Part shown: piece after piece, positions 1 to 12,384 of the stretch
How the letters are laid out: every line of letters starts with the position of its first letter
Numbering within the stretch: the stretch's first letter is position 1
Assembly: GCF_000247695.1 (NCBI RefSeq)
Contig: NW_004624734.1
Coordinates: 36,163,153-36,227,152, forward strand
Length of the DNA: 64,000 nt
Origin: Heterocephalus glaber
Taxonomy: Eukaryota; Chordata; Mammalia; Rodentia; Bathyergidae
Reading direction: 5' to 3'
Notes under the pieces: generated by a model
Database searches by the model: none
Told to the model about the DNA's origin: nothing
Seen by the model: only the letters and a program-made list of their open reading frames with translations
Program-made: the position numbers and the translations under genes

Positions 1-1919
1 TTCTTGCCCTCATTTCTGCCTTACTCGGACACAAAGTGAGTTTCACCAGAGGCTGGACTCACCAGCATTCTGCTTGCTCAGGCCTTTGAGTGTGTTTTGT
101 TTCTTTCAACAAAAATCTCTGTCATGGACACACTCCCACTGCAATCCATCCACTCTCTTCTCTTGCCCCATTCTGTGCCCAGTGATAGGAGCTGGCGTTT
201 AACTGCCAAAGGCGGTCAGTGGAGCTAGGAGGCCTTCATAGACACGTGTGGGCTCTGAGATGAAATGATAAATGGAAAGTCCTCAAAGGCCTTGGGAAAA
301 TGGATGTGGGATAAAGAAGGCAGAGGACAAAGCTTGGCCCTGTGAGGGGGATGTGAAGGCAGAGAGGCAAAGGAAGGGACTCAGTCAAGACAACTGAATA
401 GGATTCCAGTGAATTTCAAGGGGCATGATGAGGCCAGTGTTAAGCAGACAGCAGTCAACAACTTGATCCAAAGGTGACAGTGAATGTAAGATAAACTAAT
501 AGCAGCTTCTGGAAGCTCTAGGATGCCATGAACACCAGTGATCATCATCCCATCTCAAGGATTACCAGGTGCCATAGCAGAGGTCTCTTGCGGGCTGACT
601 GCTGGTTGGTAGTTTGGCCATGTGCTTTTTGAGCAAATAGTCCTTTTCATGCTCAGAGATGGTCTACTTTGGAGTGTTTTAGCCTTGCTCTGGTCTCTGT
701 TTTTTCTCCTTTAGACTCTAGGCTACCACTTGTGGAGTCAGTAGATCAGGTGCTGCATTCCTTTGCAAGGTGGATGGGTGCATTCTGTGCATGCTTTCCC
801 CCACCTGTTAGGAAGTCTGGTTGCCCAAACATTTAGCTTAAAGTCTGAAGCAGGGGATCCATCACTGTGTGAAGTTCTGAGAGGAGTGGAGGCGTTTGCA
901 GGTGTAAGGAGTGAGGTACTGTAACATGATAGAATCAAAACCCAGGGCTCTGGAGACAAGTCAGGACCCTCCAAGGCAGAAATCCATACCTGTGAGGACA
1001 ATCCAGGCCATTTGCATTGCAAAACTGTGTAGTCACTGTGACCAGGAGACAGGAAAAATACTCTGGCTGGTCCAGTCCAGCTGAGCTCTTCTCACTGGGG
1101 TTCCTGGGTGAGTTCAGGGGCTGTGTAGTAGAGATGTTAATACAATATCAAGCCCTCAGTGTAGCAGCTCCACTGGCAGCCTCGGCTCGGCTGCTCTCAC
1201 TGCTTCTGACCCAGAAACTGCTGAGAAAATGACTGCAGTGATGCGCTCATCTTCAAGGTGAAGCTCTCGGTCCAGGTGGGGGAGGGATGCAGAGTCAATC
1301 CCAAGGGTTCCATGCTTCCTGACTGTGCTGGGAGAGTGCTTTGTTTATGCCAAGACCCAGAGGAAGTCACTTTACATCTCACCCTGTTTCCACCAGCAAA
1401 GAGTGCCTTCTGCTTGTTTTGCATGAGACTTGCTCCTCCTCTGCAGAAGAAACACAGAATGAACTGGGAGCAAAAAACTCCTGGCAGTCATAATACTTTG
1501 CAAACAGCAGAGTCTAGTGAGCAGTGTGTTTGGTTGGCAAGCAATCAGTACAGTCTACACTTGGTTTCTCTGTCTGTAAAACAGTGGAGATGCTTTCTCA
1601 TTGAATTGCAAAGGGGGTTAAAATGAAGTTGTGTATGCACTTTCCTCATTTAAAACCTGATGCTGAAAGTCTCAGAATGTCTCAAAGAGAGATGTTCTAT
1701 AGATAAAATGTACTCAAAGCACCTTGCGGACATTATCTAATAATCTAAAATGGTCCCTGGAGAGCACCTGGTTCTGCTCCTTTATTTTACCAGTAGGGAG
1801 ATCCACAGAAGGGAGATGATTTGCCTGAAGTTGCCAAGAGTTAGCTGCAGGATTCTGAGTGGAGTCCTTATCTCCCCACCCATGGCCTAGACCTTCTTCC
1901 CTCTGTCTCTCCCTCCTTC
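1..1919. other. Non-coding stretch, no feature recognised
   Basis: Only short open frames without recognisable similarity occur here. No SINE, LTR or conserved coding sequence was recognised. It is upstream of SPTB, either intergenic or inside a long upstream intron. Confidence 0.5.
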
Positions 1920-2290
1920 TCCTTCATCATTTTCTACAACTTTATTTACAAACCCAGTTTTAAAAAATGATACCATGAACATATGTCCATAATAAAAAAA
2001 AGTCCAATGATGCAGAAGAATATAAATGGCACTGCTGGACTCTCTACTGGTGGTTACTGCTATTAACAATTTCTCATGTATCCCTCTAGAGATTTTCTAA
2101 GTATATACATATAAAGGTATGTGAGTATTTGTGTAAGTATATGTCTGTGTATCACACACACACACACATTTTCAAACTATACTGCAACTTGCCCTTTTTG
2201 CCTAGTGATGAAATACCTTGAACGTCTTTCTATATCAGGATATAGAGACTGGCCTCTTTCATTCTTAACAGCTGCATAGTATCTTACGCT
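1920..2290 (-). repeat. Old L1 (L1ME-like) 3' fragment
   Basis: A T-rich stretch including TTCTCATGTATCCCTC and CATTCTTAACAGCTGCATAG resembles the antisense of old L1 3' ends, where the last motif is normally about TTTTTAATGGCTGCATAG. A short CA run lies inside. Family assignment is by memory of the consensus. Confidence 0.5.
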
Positions 2291-2474
2291 CTTTCTATTT
2301 CTTCATGATGACTTCCAGAATTAATAACAGCATGATGGAATTTGAGTCCTGAATACATGGTGGTGAAGTAAGAATCTTTATTTTATGAGTATCCAGGAAG
2401 GATGCTTCTGACAAGGTCATGTGGCCCAAATGGTTTGAGAAACTGGAGACTCTGCTGCTATTTGTTGTTACTAC

Positions 2475-2645
2475 TTCTGAGTCTCTGTCATGTGCCTGGG
2501 GCCTTGTTAAGGGCTTTCAGTGCTTCAGACTAGTCCTTTGAGTGAGGTATAGTTCCCATTTTATTGAAGAGAAGGCTGAAGCTAGTAAAGCCAAATCTGT
2601 CAAAAGTCACACAGTCAATTGAGTGCCAGATTCCAGGTTTGAAAA
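2475..2645 (+). repeat. MIR SINE fragment
   Basis: Reads like the 3' half of MIR: TGTGCCTGGGGCC, CCCATTTTATTGAAGAGAAG, and a degraded form of the 'gtcacacagctagtaagtgg' motif (AAAAGTCACACAGTCAATTG). Strongly diverged. Confidence 0.6.
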
Positions 2646-3089
2646 AGCAAAGCATTTAAAAGCTAGTTCCATGGCCTCCAAATTTGATTGGTTTAAACCC
2701 AGCTAGGTATTCATACAGCAGTGACCTGGGGGACCAAGTAGCAGTGGAGTAGACAGAAATGATGCAAGGAGGTAGGGGCAAGAAAGAGCTGCTCTTCAGG
2801 ATGTGCATGTGCTGGGCTGAATTGGAAACACAGTGGTAACTGACTAAGGCACATTGTCTACCCTTGAGAGGACTGTGGTTTCACACTGGGGACACACACA
2901 GCCAAGACTTGAGTGTAAAATAAGGTAGAACAGTCAAGTGCCATCATGGAGCTGCAGAATGCTCCGGGAAGGATTGCTCAGGATGCTCAGGAAGCCAGGA
3001 TTAGTTTGGACTTGGGACCTGGGGCAGGCAGCCTTCCCAGGGAGCAGCTGTCTAAACTGGCCCCTGTTTTCTACTGGCTAAGTAGGGGA

Positions 3090-3335
3090 GTTGGCACTCA
3101 TGGGTTAAATGGGAGGCTGGTGCGTGTGGTGAGGCTGGGGTGGCTTTGGCAGGGGATGAGTGGGAGGATGTAGTGATGGAGGAGCTCAACAGTAGTCTGA
3201 GGCTAGATTGTAGCAGTCATCAAAGGCCATTAAAAAGGCTGGTGGTTTATATTGAAGATCCAGGGGCACCATCAAAACTTTTTAAACAGCAGAATGGCAT
3301 GCAGTCAGTGTATATTAGGACACCCTGCAGGGTAT
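3090..3335 (-). repeat. L2 LINE fragment
   Basis: Antisense of the L2 3' region: AAAGGCCATTAAAAAGGCTG and AACAGCAGAATGGCATGC correspond to the antisense 'gggaagccactggagggttttgagcagaggagtgacatg' region. Ancient and diverged. Confidence 0.45.
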
Positions 3336-3550
3336 GACTTAAGAGATCTCAACTGGAGCAGGAGAATTGAGCAGATGAGCTGAACACAAGAGCTTCAATG
3401 AAGTCCTGCCTGGACTTCCTTTGGGAAGTAGGACCCACTGTCCAATCATGTAAAGGACCAAAGGTATTACAGTTTACAGTGTCTCCTATTAAATATATTT
3501 TTCCTGTTAAAAAATATTTGAAAGGATTTTGGAATTATTCTTTTTAAAAA

Positions 3551-3635
3551 TTTTTTTCCAGTGCTAGGGATTGAAACCGGGACCTCCCACATGTTAGGTA
3601 AGCATTTTACCTCTGATCTGTACCCCCAGCCCCGG
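3551..3635 (-). repeat. ID SINE, antisense, diverged
   Basis: CAGTGCTAGGGATTGAAACC through CTGTACCCCCAGCCCC is the reverse complement of an ID element (tRNA-Ala derived), with a T-rich tail on its left. Confidence 0.75.
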
Positions 3636-5504
3636 TAATTGTTCTTAATTTTGGTTTTACAGTCTTCATTTTCTACATGAAGGCAGCCAATTTTTTTTTC
3701 AAATCTTAAAAGTAGCTTGGCAAGTCCTTCAGAAACTTGTAGGTACATAGCGCCACTGGCACTGAAGTGAGGGAGAGAGCTCTTGATCGTGACTAGTTTT
3801 CTAGCTCAGGCATGTGGGAGGTTGGTGCTATTAATTTCCAGAGATTTAAGTTTTAAAAGAGGAGAAGCTCTGGGGCTGGGGAGGAGTCTAAATGAAAGAA
3901 TTCAGTGTTGACCATGTTCAATCAGGAGTGTCAGTGGAGTTTCTGTGGAGCTGTAGCAGTGTGTAGGGAGCCCAAACAAGGTTAGGGAATCAGGGATCGA
4001 TTCAGCCTCAGCACACAAAGGAGAGAGGATCACGTGAGAGAGCCGAATAGCAGAGGCCCTCCATGTGGGTAATGCCTACATTAGCATGGCATGAGCAGAG
4101 GGAGAGCTATCCCGTAACTGTGATCACAACGTGACTGTGCTGAGGAAGAGGAACCGAGAGAATTCAAAGCCATGGAAATCCAACTTCAAGAAAAGGATGG
4201 TTCATCATGTCTCCTGCAGGTGAAGGGTAACCTTGGAAGGTGATGAGAGGAGCTGTGTTAGCCTTGAGAGAGGCTCGAGTGACCCTAAAGAGACAGTGTT
4301 AGTGGGGGATCAGAGGTCAGTTACCCGGTCAGTCACCAATCACAAAGTGAAGTCATGGTGAATTTGGACTATTTTCTGGGCACACAACGGGAGAAGAGTG
4401 GTTTGAGACAGGGCAAGGGAAGCTTTGTGTGGTGGAGATGACAGAGGGAGGAGCCTGTGGGAAGGCAGTCAGGGATGGAGAAAGGGTGGTAGAGGATGGA
4501 AGGCTTTGGGAGGCTGCAGACTGACAAGTGGTAGGGAAGTCAGCATCACCTTGTCTACGCTCCACAGCAGATGGACACTGATTTTGACACCAGTTGCTGA
4601 ACTCCCAGCACAGAGTAGGTAGTACAGTGCACCATATACAATATACCACCATATGGTGGTAGCTCAGTGACATTCCACACTTACATGAGATTACGAGTTG
4701 ACTATATGCTCTCAAGAGCAGGGACTTTTGGTCTTCGTGGTTAGATTGCATATGCATCAACAGACCAGTGGACTCATTGCACCAGTCCTACAACACCCTG
4801 GAGCAGGCTCCATCCTTTGTCTTTTTTAGTGTTCTGCTGTGGGACATAGGACACATGAAAAATAATATGAATAATACATGTAAAGTTCAAAGCACAGTTA
4901 TAAAGCAAAATATAAATCTTTGTGGTCGTGTTTTCCACATACCTGAGTGCTCCTCCTTTCCCAAAGCCCTGCCCTTCCAGGTCTTGCTTCTCGTGAAAAT
5001 ATAGACAAGTAAATTTTTACCAGATTCCTCCTGTGCCTCTCAGTGCCGAATTCTGGGGCACCTGGGTGTTCTGTGGAAGCAGGAATGACTATATGATGAT
5101 CCCGTAGGAGAAACAAAGGGGCTTATTGAACAAGTTGGTGAAAGATGAGCCTCTTGCTTGATGGTGATAAGAACGGATCCTGTTTCTGGAAAGCTCCCTG
5201 GGTGTAAATGCACTTTCTTTGCTTCGTTCATGTCACTGGGGGATGTCCTCCAACCAACAGGAAGGCTCTTTGCGAAGAAGTCCAGCTCCTACCGTCCCAA
5301 ATTCTATTTTGGGGAAGGGCAGAAACAGAAGGATTGAGCCATATTTCATGTAATTCTCTTAGCTGCTAGGAGTTTGAAATATTTTTTTCAGTGGGAAGTA
5401 TCTGATTTTTCTAAGTTTTAGGCAATTTTACTTTTCCTCTTTGAGATGAAATGGGAGAAAAGGTTTTTTTTAGTTTTTAACTGATAATCTTTTCAGGAAC
5501 ACTC
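3636..5504. other. Non-coding stretch, mostly unassigned
   Basis: No coding exon or clear repeat was recognised. A perfect 18 bp palindrome TACCACCATATGGTGGTA lies at 4644-4661. Confidence 0.45.
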
Positions 5505-6070
5505 AAATTTTTTCTTTTTCTTCTTTCTGATTACAAATGTAATACAAAGTTTAACTAATGTAAAATATTGCAGAAGTTCAGACCACAGAAAATGACAGTT
5601 CCCCACTATCCACCTTCCTTGTCCCCTAGATAATTAGTAAGTCTTGATGAATATTCCTGTATTCATTGATAGATTTGATTGATTGTGGTAATGGAGATTG
5701 AACCGAGGGCCACACTATCTCTGAGCTGCATTCCCAGCCCTTTTTATTTTTTATTTTGTGACAAGGTCTCTCTCTGTTACCCAGGCTGACCTTGAACTTA
5801 TAATCCTCCTGTCTCAGCCTACTGAGTGACTGGTGTTATAGGTGTGCATTATGATGTCCAGCTATTCCTTTGATTTAAAAAAAACAGACACTAATAAAAT
5901 ATAATTGCTGTTTATTTTCACAGAAAAACGGTTTAAATGTACATACTTTTAACAGATACAGTGTTTTATTAATCATATGTAAAGGTCATCTTTTTACCTG
6001 TACATACCTACAGAGTCATGCCATTCAAATTTGTTCCACTGTATTCCCTTGTATAGAAGAACGATACTTT
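5505..6070 (-). repeat. Old L1 (L1ME-like) 3' end, split by a B1-dID SINE
   Basis: TTTCTGATTACAAATGTAAT and TGTTCCACTGTATTCCCTTG on either side of the SINE resemble the antisense 3' UTR of old L1 families. The two halves (5505-5683 and 5864-6070) read as one element interrupted by the younger SINE. Confidence 0.5.
5684..5863 (-). repeat. B1-ID composite SINE (B1-dID type)
   Basis: Antisense ID (GGAGATTGAACCGAGGGCC to CATTCCCAGCCC) is followed by antisense B1 (GACAAGGTCTCTCTCTGTTA to TAGGTGTGCATTATGATGTC). Read on the minus strand this is B1 then ID, the composite known from several non-muroid rodent families. Confidence 0.8.
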
Positions 6071-6957
6071 AGTGTTTAAGTGATACCAAATTGGGTTTTT
6101 TGTTTATTTGTTTTGCTTTTGCTCTAACCAGTAATATGGAGCAACTTTTAAACTGTTAGGTTTGGGCGGTGTGTTTTAGCTGTGGAGATAAAGAGGCTTA
6201 GTCTCTTGAGGAAGCGGAAGGCTGATTCTCCAAAACTCTTCCCATCTTCTCCTAACAGACAGGAGAGGGAAAGACCTTTCCTGTGGACCAGGGAAGTCTC
6301 CACCTCTGCACCCAAGCAGAGGTCAGGCACCAGCCTTGTGTCCTGAAGCACATTAGACCAAATGACACTGCCATTTTGTCTTGCTTTTCTGCTTTCCTCC
6401 CTCCTTCTCTTCCTCCCCCTTTCTGCACTCCTTCCTTTCTGCCACTGACTTGGTGACCCATGGCAACTTCCTCTCCAACTCTTCTTTCACCTCCCAGTCA
6501 CCTGTGGGTGTCCAGTGCTCTGCTCACTTTCCCATCCCCCAACGTGGCCTCCCACTGCCCCTCACTTTGATCTCATTTTCACCCCTGCTTGAATTTCCAG
6601 TTTCTCTAGATGGTGCCCTGCTTAGTATCTGCTAGCTTCCTCTGTAGTCTCCACCATAAAGCACATTAAACCTACTGTTTCCCCAAAGCACTTGCCCTAC
6701 CTACCATTTAAAGGCATTAAATAAAAGTCAAGCTTCACACAGCTACCCAGCAGCCTCTTTGCCGGATGTCACCTAGTACTTTCCTCACTTTCTGCTTACT
6801 GTTCAGTGAAAAGTAAATTTCCTTTCCTCCAAGGTGACTTCATTTTTAGGAGAAACTTTTGCTAATGTCGCGGGGAATGTACATGGCTTTGGCTACCATC
6901 TGACCTGGCTTCAAATCCAGGTTCCCACTCACTAGCTGAGTGGTCACAGTAGGTAAT

Positions 6958-6960
<3 letters not shown>

Positions 6961-7002
<42 letters not shown>
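6961..7002. repeat. (AC)21 microsatellite
   Basis: An uninterrupted run of 21 AC dinucleotides, likely grown from the tail of the adjacent antisense ID remnant. It creates spurious cysteine-valine open frames on the opposite strand. Confidence 0.97.
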
Positions 7003-7003
<1 letters not shown>

Positions 7004-7007
<4 letters not shown>

Positions 7008-7060
7008 AGAACAAAGCCAGGGCTTTGCACATGCTAGGCACTGAGCTATATCCACAGCCC
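7004..7060 (-). repeat. ID SINE remnant
   Basis: CAGGGCTTTGCACATGCTAG and ACTGAGCTATATCCACAGCC match antisense ID. It lies inside the MIR. Confidence 0.7.
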
Positions 7061-7190
7061 ATTTTTGAGCTTCATTTTCCTCCTCAGTAAAATGGGGAAT
7101 AATATCCATCTTGCAGATAGGTCTGTGCAGTGATGTGGAAGAAAGTGTGTGTCCACTGCCTGGCACATGGTAAGTGAGCCAAAATGCTCG

Positions 7191-8370
7191 CTACTATTGG
7201 CACTGTAGCTTGGCTTTTCTGCAGCATGTTTATTAGTGTTCAGCTGATCTCATTATGTGTTACAAAGGATCAAGGAATCAAGGCATCCAAAGTCCTGTTA
7301 GAAATGGATCCTATGATAATGTAAAATTTTGAGCATAAATATTTTGGCAACTAATGGTTCTCCTATTTCTGGCAGTAGTAAATAAAATAATTAGTAAAAC
7401 AAAAATTTAGGATAAGAATTTAGATATCTCATTGAAGGCCCCTATGTAAGAAATAACTTGTATTTTCTGTTCCCATTAACCCCAAATGGTTTTTAGAATC
7501 TGGGCTGGTTTGTTTATTTTTCCTTCTTTGCCAAGTGTCAGCAATTGTTTTGAGGGATGTTCTTTGTAGTTTAATTATTGACACAAATGTTCACCTACTG
7601 GGTCTCTAAGCATTAAGACTTTTCCAATTCACTTGAGAGTTTGTTGAGGATGACAGTGGTTTTCTGGCACCCTTGCTGTCGAATCTGAACCCTGGGTGCT
7701 TGCAGAGGGCACGCCAGATTTTAGGGTTTCATGTTGAGTGTCCTGGAGTTACATGGTTGGAGGTCTAGTCTTTGCTTACTGGTTTCTGATGATAATCCCT
7801 TAAGCAGTTTTACTGACTGCATGGAGAAATGATAAGGAAATTAAATCATGGAACTCCCATTGCCTTTGAGTGCCAAAGGAAAGCCAAGCACTCTGTTTCC
7901 TGAATGCTGAAGTAGTGAACTTATCCAAGGCCTCACAGCTTATCAACAACAGCTACAAGTCACATTTGATCTCTTGAGCCAGTAGCTTTTAGCCTCTAAC
8001 AGCAGCTCTTTCACACTTGGGGCTAGGTTGTCACTCCTCTGATGTCAACCAGGCAATGAGTTCTTGAGGACTCTGGTCTGTTAAGAGAGGCCATCTCCCT
8101 GAGGAACCTTGAATCCCTATACGGATGGGCACGCCATAAACCCTGGGAATGGTTCACTGCCCCACAGGGAGTATGCATTCTGCTTGGGAGGTGTTGGCAA
8201 ACTCCAGGCATGTGGTTTGCAAAGTTTGCTCTTGCCCATTCTTTGGGGGTAAGTTGGGGAGTATAATCCTTTCCTTTTCAAATGGAAGAAGGCTTTGTGG
8301 GTAAGAGAAATGACTTGCCCAGAGTATCCCAAAGTTATTAGCCGATCTGAATTTGAATTTTCCTTCAAAA
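7191..8370. other. Non-coding stretch, nothing recognised
   Basis: No repeat family or coding exon recognised. Base composition is ordinary. Confidence 0.45.
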
Positions 8371-8550
8371 CCTCGACAATCCAGCAATGTGGGAGGCTGA
8401 GGCAAGATGACCAAGAGTTTGAGGTCAGCCGTGCAACTTAGACCCAGTGTCAAAATAGAAACAGAAAAGGGCTGGGGATGTGTCTCAATGGTATAACACT
8501 TGCATAAGCGAGGCCCTGGGTTCAATCCCCAGTACCAAAAAACAAACAAC
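8371..8550 (+). repeat. B1-ID composite SINE
   Basis: B1 part GTGGGAGGCTGAGGCAAGAT and TTGAGGTCAGCCGTGCAACT, A-rich linker, then ID part GGGCTGGGGATGTGTCTCAA to TTCAATCCCCAGTACC and an A-rich tail. Confidence 0.85.
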
Positions 8551-9717
8551 AACTAATTTGGCACTCTTGCCTCCTTGCTGAACTTTGCTAAGGCTCTTAG
8601 GGATCAACTGCTAATGGCTCAGAGGCAGGAGCTGAGAAAATCAGATAGTCTGATGAACGGGGAAGAAATTGGCATTCCAATTGAAATTCCCTCCCTCCCT
8701 CCAGCCGGATGTTCCCTCTTAGGTGGCTGCTGGGAAGAGTCCTGGTGAGGGATGGTCCGGAAGGGCTCTTGGCCCAAGCTTGTAGACCTTGTAACGTGAG
8801 CATGAGTGTCAGGAAGCACTTTCCCAGGACATAAGCTGCCTGGTGAAACAACAGCAGTCCTGTCTGCTCCAGCAGCGAGATGCCTGGAGCTTCAGGCTTC
8901 TGGGCTTTGCTGATTTGCTCTGCTTAAGTCAGCTGGAGATACAGACCCCCGGGGTTAGTGCATTGTCTTCTCATGTGAAACCCCCATTTTTGAACCTCAT
9001 TTCCTCCCACTTTTTCCTTCTCCTGAACCAGGCAAGGAGGTTCTGGGGCCAGCTGGGCCATGTGTGTCCTTTGCCATCTGCCAAGCCTCACTCCTCAGGC
9101 CAGGGCCTGGGCTTTGGCCAGTGGCCCCACAGCTCTGCTCTGTGTCCCAGCCCTGTGAGCCTCCCAGTGGCACTAAGCAACTGTCCTACCAGGGGCCTAC
9201 ACCCTGATGCTACCCCTGCTCCAGCCCCCAGAGAACGTGGGGCCCCAGCAGGTCCCTCCGAGGCTACAGAAAAAGGAACATAGGCTAGTTCGTCCCCTGC
9301 AAGTGCTCTCAGGCCTGCACTCCACTCCCTGTTTGCTTCCTTTGTTGCATATTTGTTTTTTATGAGTTGCACGGTCCCAGTGGCTTCAAAATGAATTGAG
9401 TGAAAAATCTAAGACTGGAAGCCCCTTACCTAGAAGGGTTCTCATTTCTCTTCAGTCAATTTTGTTATGTTAGAACACAGGGGACAATGATGTTCAGTAT
9501 CTTGTGACAGAAACATTTTATTTAATAAAACAATCTGTCTTCATCTTCTCAACCCATAAAGAATAACTTACAGTATATTTTCATATTTCACAAGGAATGG
9601 TGTATAGATAAACTCTCCTCTGGTGATAGGCCAGGATCTTTATGCTGCTGCTCCCTCTTGATCCACCTGTGCTGGGACCAATAGTTCTTGCCAGACTCTT
9701 ATTGCATTTTTAAAAGA
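8551..9717. other. Non-coding stretch, nothing recognised
   Basis: A GC-rich part (9040-9280) gives an open frame of 146 codons at 8843-9283 with no recognisable protein similarity. I judge it a chance frame. Confidence 0.4.
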
Positions 9718-9812
9718 TTAACCATTTTTATTCGTAGTACATGTTTACAGTACATAATGATTATATTCACCATGAGGAGTTGGTACATGTACATAAAGGA
9801 ATTTTGTCTTAT
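9718..9812 (-). repeat. L1 3' end fragment (lineage-specific type)
   Basis: ACATGTTTACAGTACATAAT and TTCACCATGAGGAGTTGG are related to sequences at about 49040 and 53500 in this window, so this is a dispersed repeat. The longest copy (53490-53800) ends in a typical antisense L1 3' UTR motif. Confidence 0.5.
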
Positions 9813-11137
9813 AGACACCTTACTGACTGTCTCTCTTCCGCTCCTTTTTTTGCTTTCCTAAGCTTCAGATGTTTCTTGGTCTTAGCCATTGCTTCTCAAA
9901 GCTCTCTTTGGCTGATTGGGCATCCATTTGCCTGGTTAGTGGAGCATCCCTTCCTCGGAGCCAACTGGTTCCAGGTGTCCCTGCTGTCATTTGACCACAG
10001 TGGTTGAAAAAGGCACCTTCTTTCTGGCCAGTTGCTGTAAACTAAGGGCAAGGGCTCCAAGCATGATCTCATTCAGGTGCCAATTCCTGAAAGGGGTGAA
10101 CTGGAGCCAGGCCCATCTGAGGGCTATTGGTGGCCCTTCTCAGCCAGCCTCTCTGTGCACAGAGGCCCCATATGTAGGTGAGTTTCTGGGGTGAAGCAGC
10201 ACTACTATTTTGTTCACCAGGAAATAATAACAGGTTTCTCAATTTTCCCCTTAATGAAGGGCAAGGTCTTGGCTTCGGGCAGGAGCTGAGCTTCCCAGCC
10301 TCCTGGAGGATGGGCTAAGGTGTAATGTGAGGATCCGTCCTCTTACCCATTTGGCTTTCTGAGCCCTACCTTGCCCAGCTAGTTAATTCTGCAAGACCAG
10401 AAGCATGACCGATACAAGAGAACCCAGAGTGGTACCCTGTGGTGGAGAGAGAGCCATCTCCAATCAAGGGTCTGAATGGCTATTGAATGCTTTTGCCCAC
10501 TGATTAAATTTTACTAAGCTCTCACTGTACGTGAGATCCTAAGCCAGTAGATACAAGAAATACGCCCTAACTCTTCAGCCCTGGCACAAGACATCAGGAT
10601 ATTTGAGCCTTCTCTTCATTTGATGCTTTTCTATAGCCTGTAGACAAGGTCAGGCTTCTTCCAATCAACTATCCCTTGGCCCTGCACTCCTGCCTATCTA
10701 CCCTCCAAGGTTCATTCCTCCTCCCAATAAACATTTCAAAGGAATGGGTTATTTTATTATTTTATTCTCATTCCACTCCCTGCTGCCATTGGGCTTCTAC
10801 TGACTACTGAGGTCTGCAGTTGTGAATACTGAAAGATCTCTGGGAGTATTAAACACTGTTGTTTACTCCCTGCATTTTCCCGTGAGATATCCTGATGTGG
10901 TCATCTTTTGACTTGTTCTTTGATGGTTTCCTGGGCATACCCCTAGGAAGGGATTCCCAGGGCCCATCTTTAGCTTGTAATCTTGCCCATTCTTGGTGTT
11001 TTGCCACCACCTATTTTTGCAATGACTCCAAAGTCTCCAGCCTCCAAGACTGGGTACCCAGTCTCAGACCAAGCATTTCCACGCTGATGTCCTGCGACAC
11101 ATCCAAGACTCCTACCATGTACCTTACACATGCTCTC
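9813..11137. other. Non-coding stretch, nothing recognised
   Basis: No coding exon or confident repeat. Possible very old L2 or MIR traces around 10470-10560 were too weak to call. Confidence 0.4.
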
Positions 11138-11194
11138 GCTTGCTTGCTTGCTTGCTTGCTTGCTTGCATGCTTTCTTGCTTGCTTGCTTGCTTT
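11138..11194. repeat. (CTTG)n tetranucleotide microsatellite
   Basis: About 14 CTTG-type units with two interruptions (GCATGC and TTTC), ending in a T-rich run. It produces artificial Ala-Cys-Leu-Leu open frames. Confidence 0.95.
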
Positions 11195-11220
11195 TTTTCT
11201 CTTTCTACTTTCCCCTCCCC

Positions 11221-11270
11221 TACTGTGGTACTGGGGATCAAGCCCCAGGAATCTAATTCTCATTAGTCCC
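11221..11270 (-). repeat. Truncated antisense ID SINE
   Basis: GTGGTACTGGGGATCAAGCC followed by a degraded middle. The A box end is missing. Confidence 0.6.
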
Positions 11271-11279
11271 ACATGTATC

Positions 11280-11515
11280 CATTTAAAGGCCTCTCCCTCA
11301 GAGAAGCCTTCCATTATCCCCCTTGCTAGGCAAGGCCTCTTTTTTGCTCGGTACTTCCCTGTAGAACTCTGAAATTTGTAAATTATTAATTACTTATAAT
11401 AATTCATTGGCTGTTTGTCTTCCTCTCTGGACTGAAACAGCCGTGAGAATAAAGAGCTTCTCCACGTCACTGTTACATCCCCAACACCTAAAACCAGGAA
11501 GAGTAAGAATATTTT
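11280..11515 (+). repeat. L2 LINE 3' end
   Basis: AGAGAAGCCTTCCATTATCC and CACTGTTACATCCCCAACAC match the sense-strand L2 3' end ('gaggccttccctgacc' and 'tatccccagcgcc'). Confidence 0.65.
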
Positions 11516-11519
11516 AGTC

Positions 11520-12335
11520 CCATTGAACTCATCACTTACCACCTGTAAGCTTCCTCCTTTTCTTATAAGCACCACACTAGCTGAGAGAACCACAATCCAT
11601 TTAGTCACCCAAGGTGTAGACATTCTCGACTCTTCCCTTCCTCTTATTAACATTTTCACTTAACTATTCATACCCTAAACACTTTGTAACCTGACCTTTC
11701 CTCACCATCCTGGCTACCCAAACTCTCATTCATGCCATCACCTCTTGTCTCAGTTACTGCAGTAACATCTTAATCATTTTCCTGTAATCCTGTCCCTTCC
11801 CATTTTAAATCAGTCTCTCTATGCACCTGCTAAAGGAATGTTTCCACAATGCAGATCTACCCACATCTTTCCATGGAGAATCCCCCACTGACTCCCTTCC
11901 CATTACCCAAGTTCCTTAGCGTGGCATTGAAGGCCCCACTGTAAGTGGACTGTCATATGGCTTTCCAGCCTCGTTCCTGTCCCTCAGCAAGCTGATTGTG
12001 GCTTCCATGAGCTCAGGCTGTTTCTTCTTTCCATGCTTTGCTTCACCTTTCCTCTCACATGGAATTCCCTTGCCTGCTTTCTCTTTTCCATCTCCCCCAA
12101 GTGCACATGGGTAACTACTGTTTCTTCTTAAAGGCTCAACTCTGATCCTCCCACCCCTTGCAGGAGGGCTTCTGTAAGCCATGACTGTTTTTCCACAGGA
12201 CTTGGGTATCCTTGTTCTCACCACGTGATATTAGAGCCCAGTCTGTTTTTACAACAATGAGCTGCTTAGGTCAAGGACAGTCCTCTTTGTAACTTGCATG
12301 CCTGGTACATAGCATTTCTTTTAAAAGAATGAACA
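11520..12335 (+). repeat. L2 LINE (3' ORF remnant and 3' UTR)
   Basis: Reads along the L2 consensus in order: GTAGACATTCTCGACTCTTC, TCAGTTACTGCAGTAACATC, ATCTACCCACATCTTTCCAT, CATGGAATTCCCTTGCCTGC, CATGCCTGGTACATAGCATT. Many changes and stops mean the reverse-transcriptase end is a dead relic. Confidence 0.7.
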
Positions 12336-12384
12336 AATGAGCTCCAAATAATGGATGAGGGTCAAACTCGTAATACTGCTACTG

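Larger units (their letters stand above)
6885..7190 (+). repeat. MIR SINE, split by a CA repeat and ID remnant
   Basis: TGGCTTCAAATCCAGGTTCC on the left and CCTCAGTAAAATGGGGAATA plus TGCCTGGCACATGGTAAG on the right are consecutive MIR segments. They are separated by the (AC)21 tract and an antisense ID remnant, so the MIR predates both. Confidence 0.7.

Noticed and set aside
6846..7166. Open frames with long Cys-Val runs
   Set aside because: Produced by the (AC)21 microsatellite.
8843..9283. 146-codon open frame
   Set aside because: GC-rich composition lengthens frames by chance. There is no domain, no splice context and no similarity that I recognise.
10970..11372. Open frames with Ala-Cys-Leu-Leu or Ala-Ser-Lys-Gln repeats
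   Set aside because: Produced by the (CTTG)n microsatellite.
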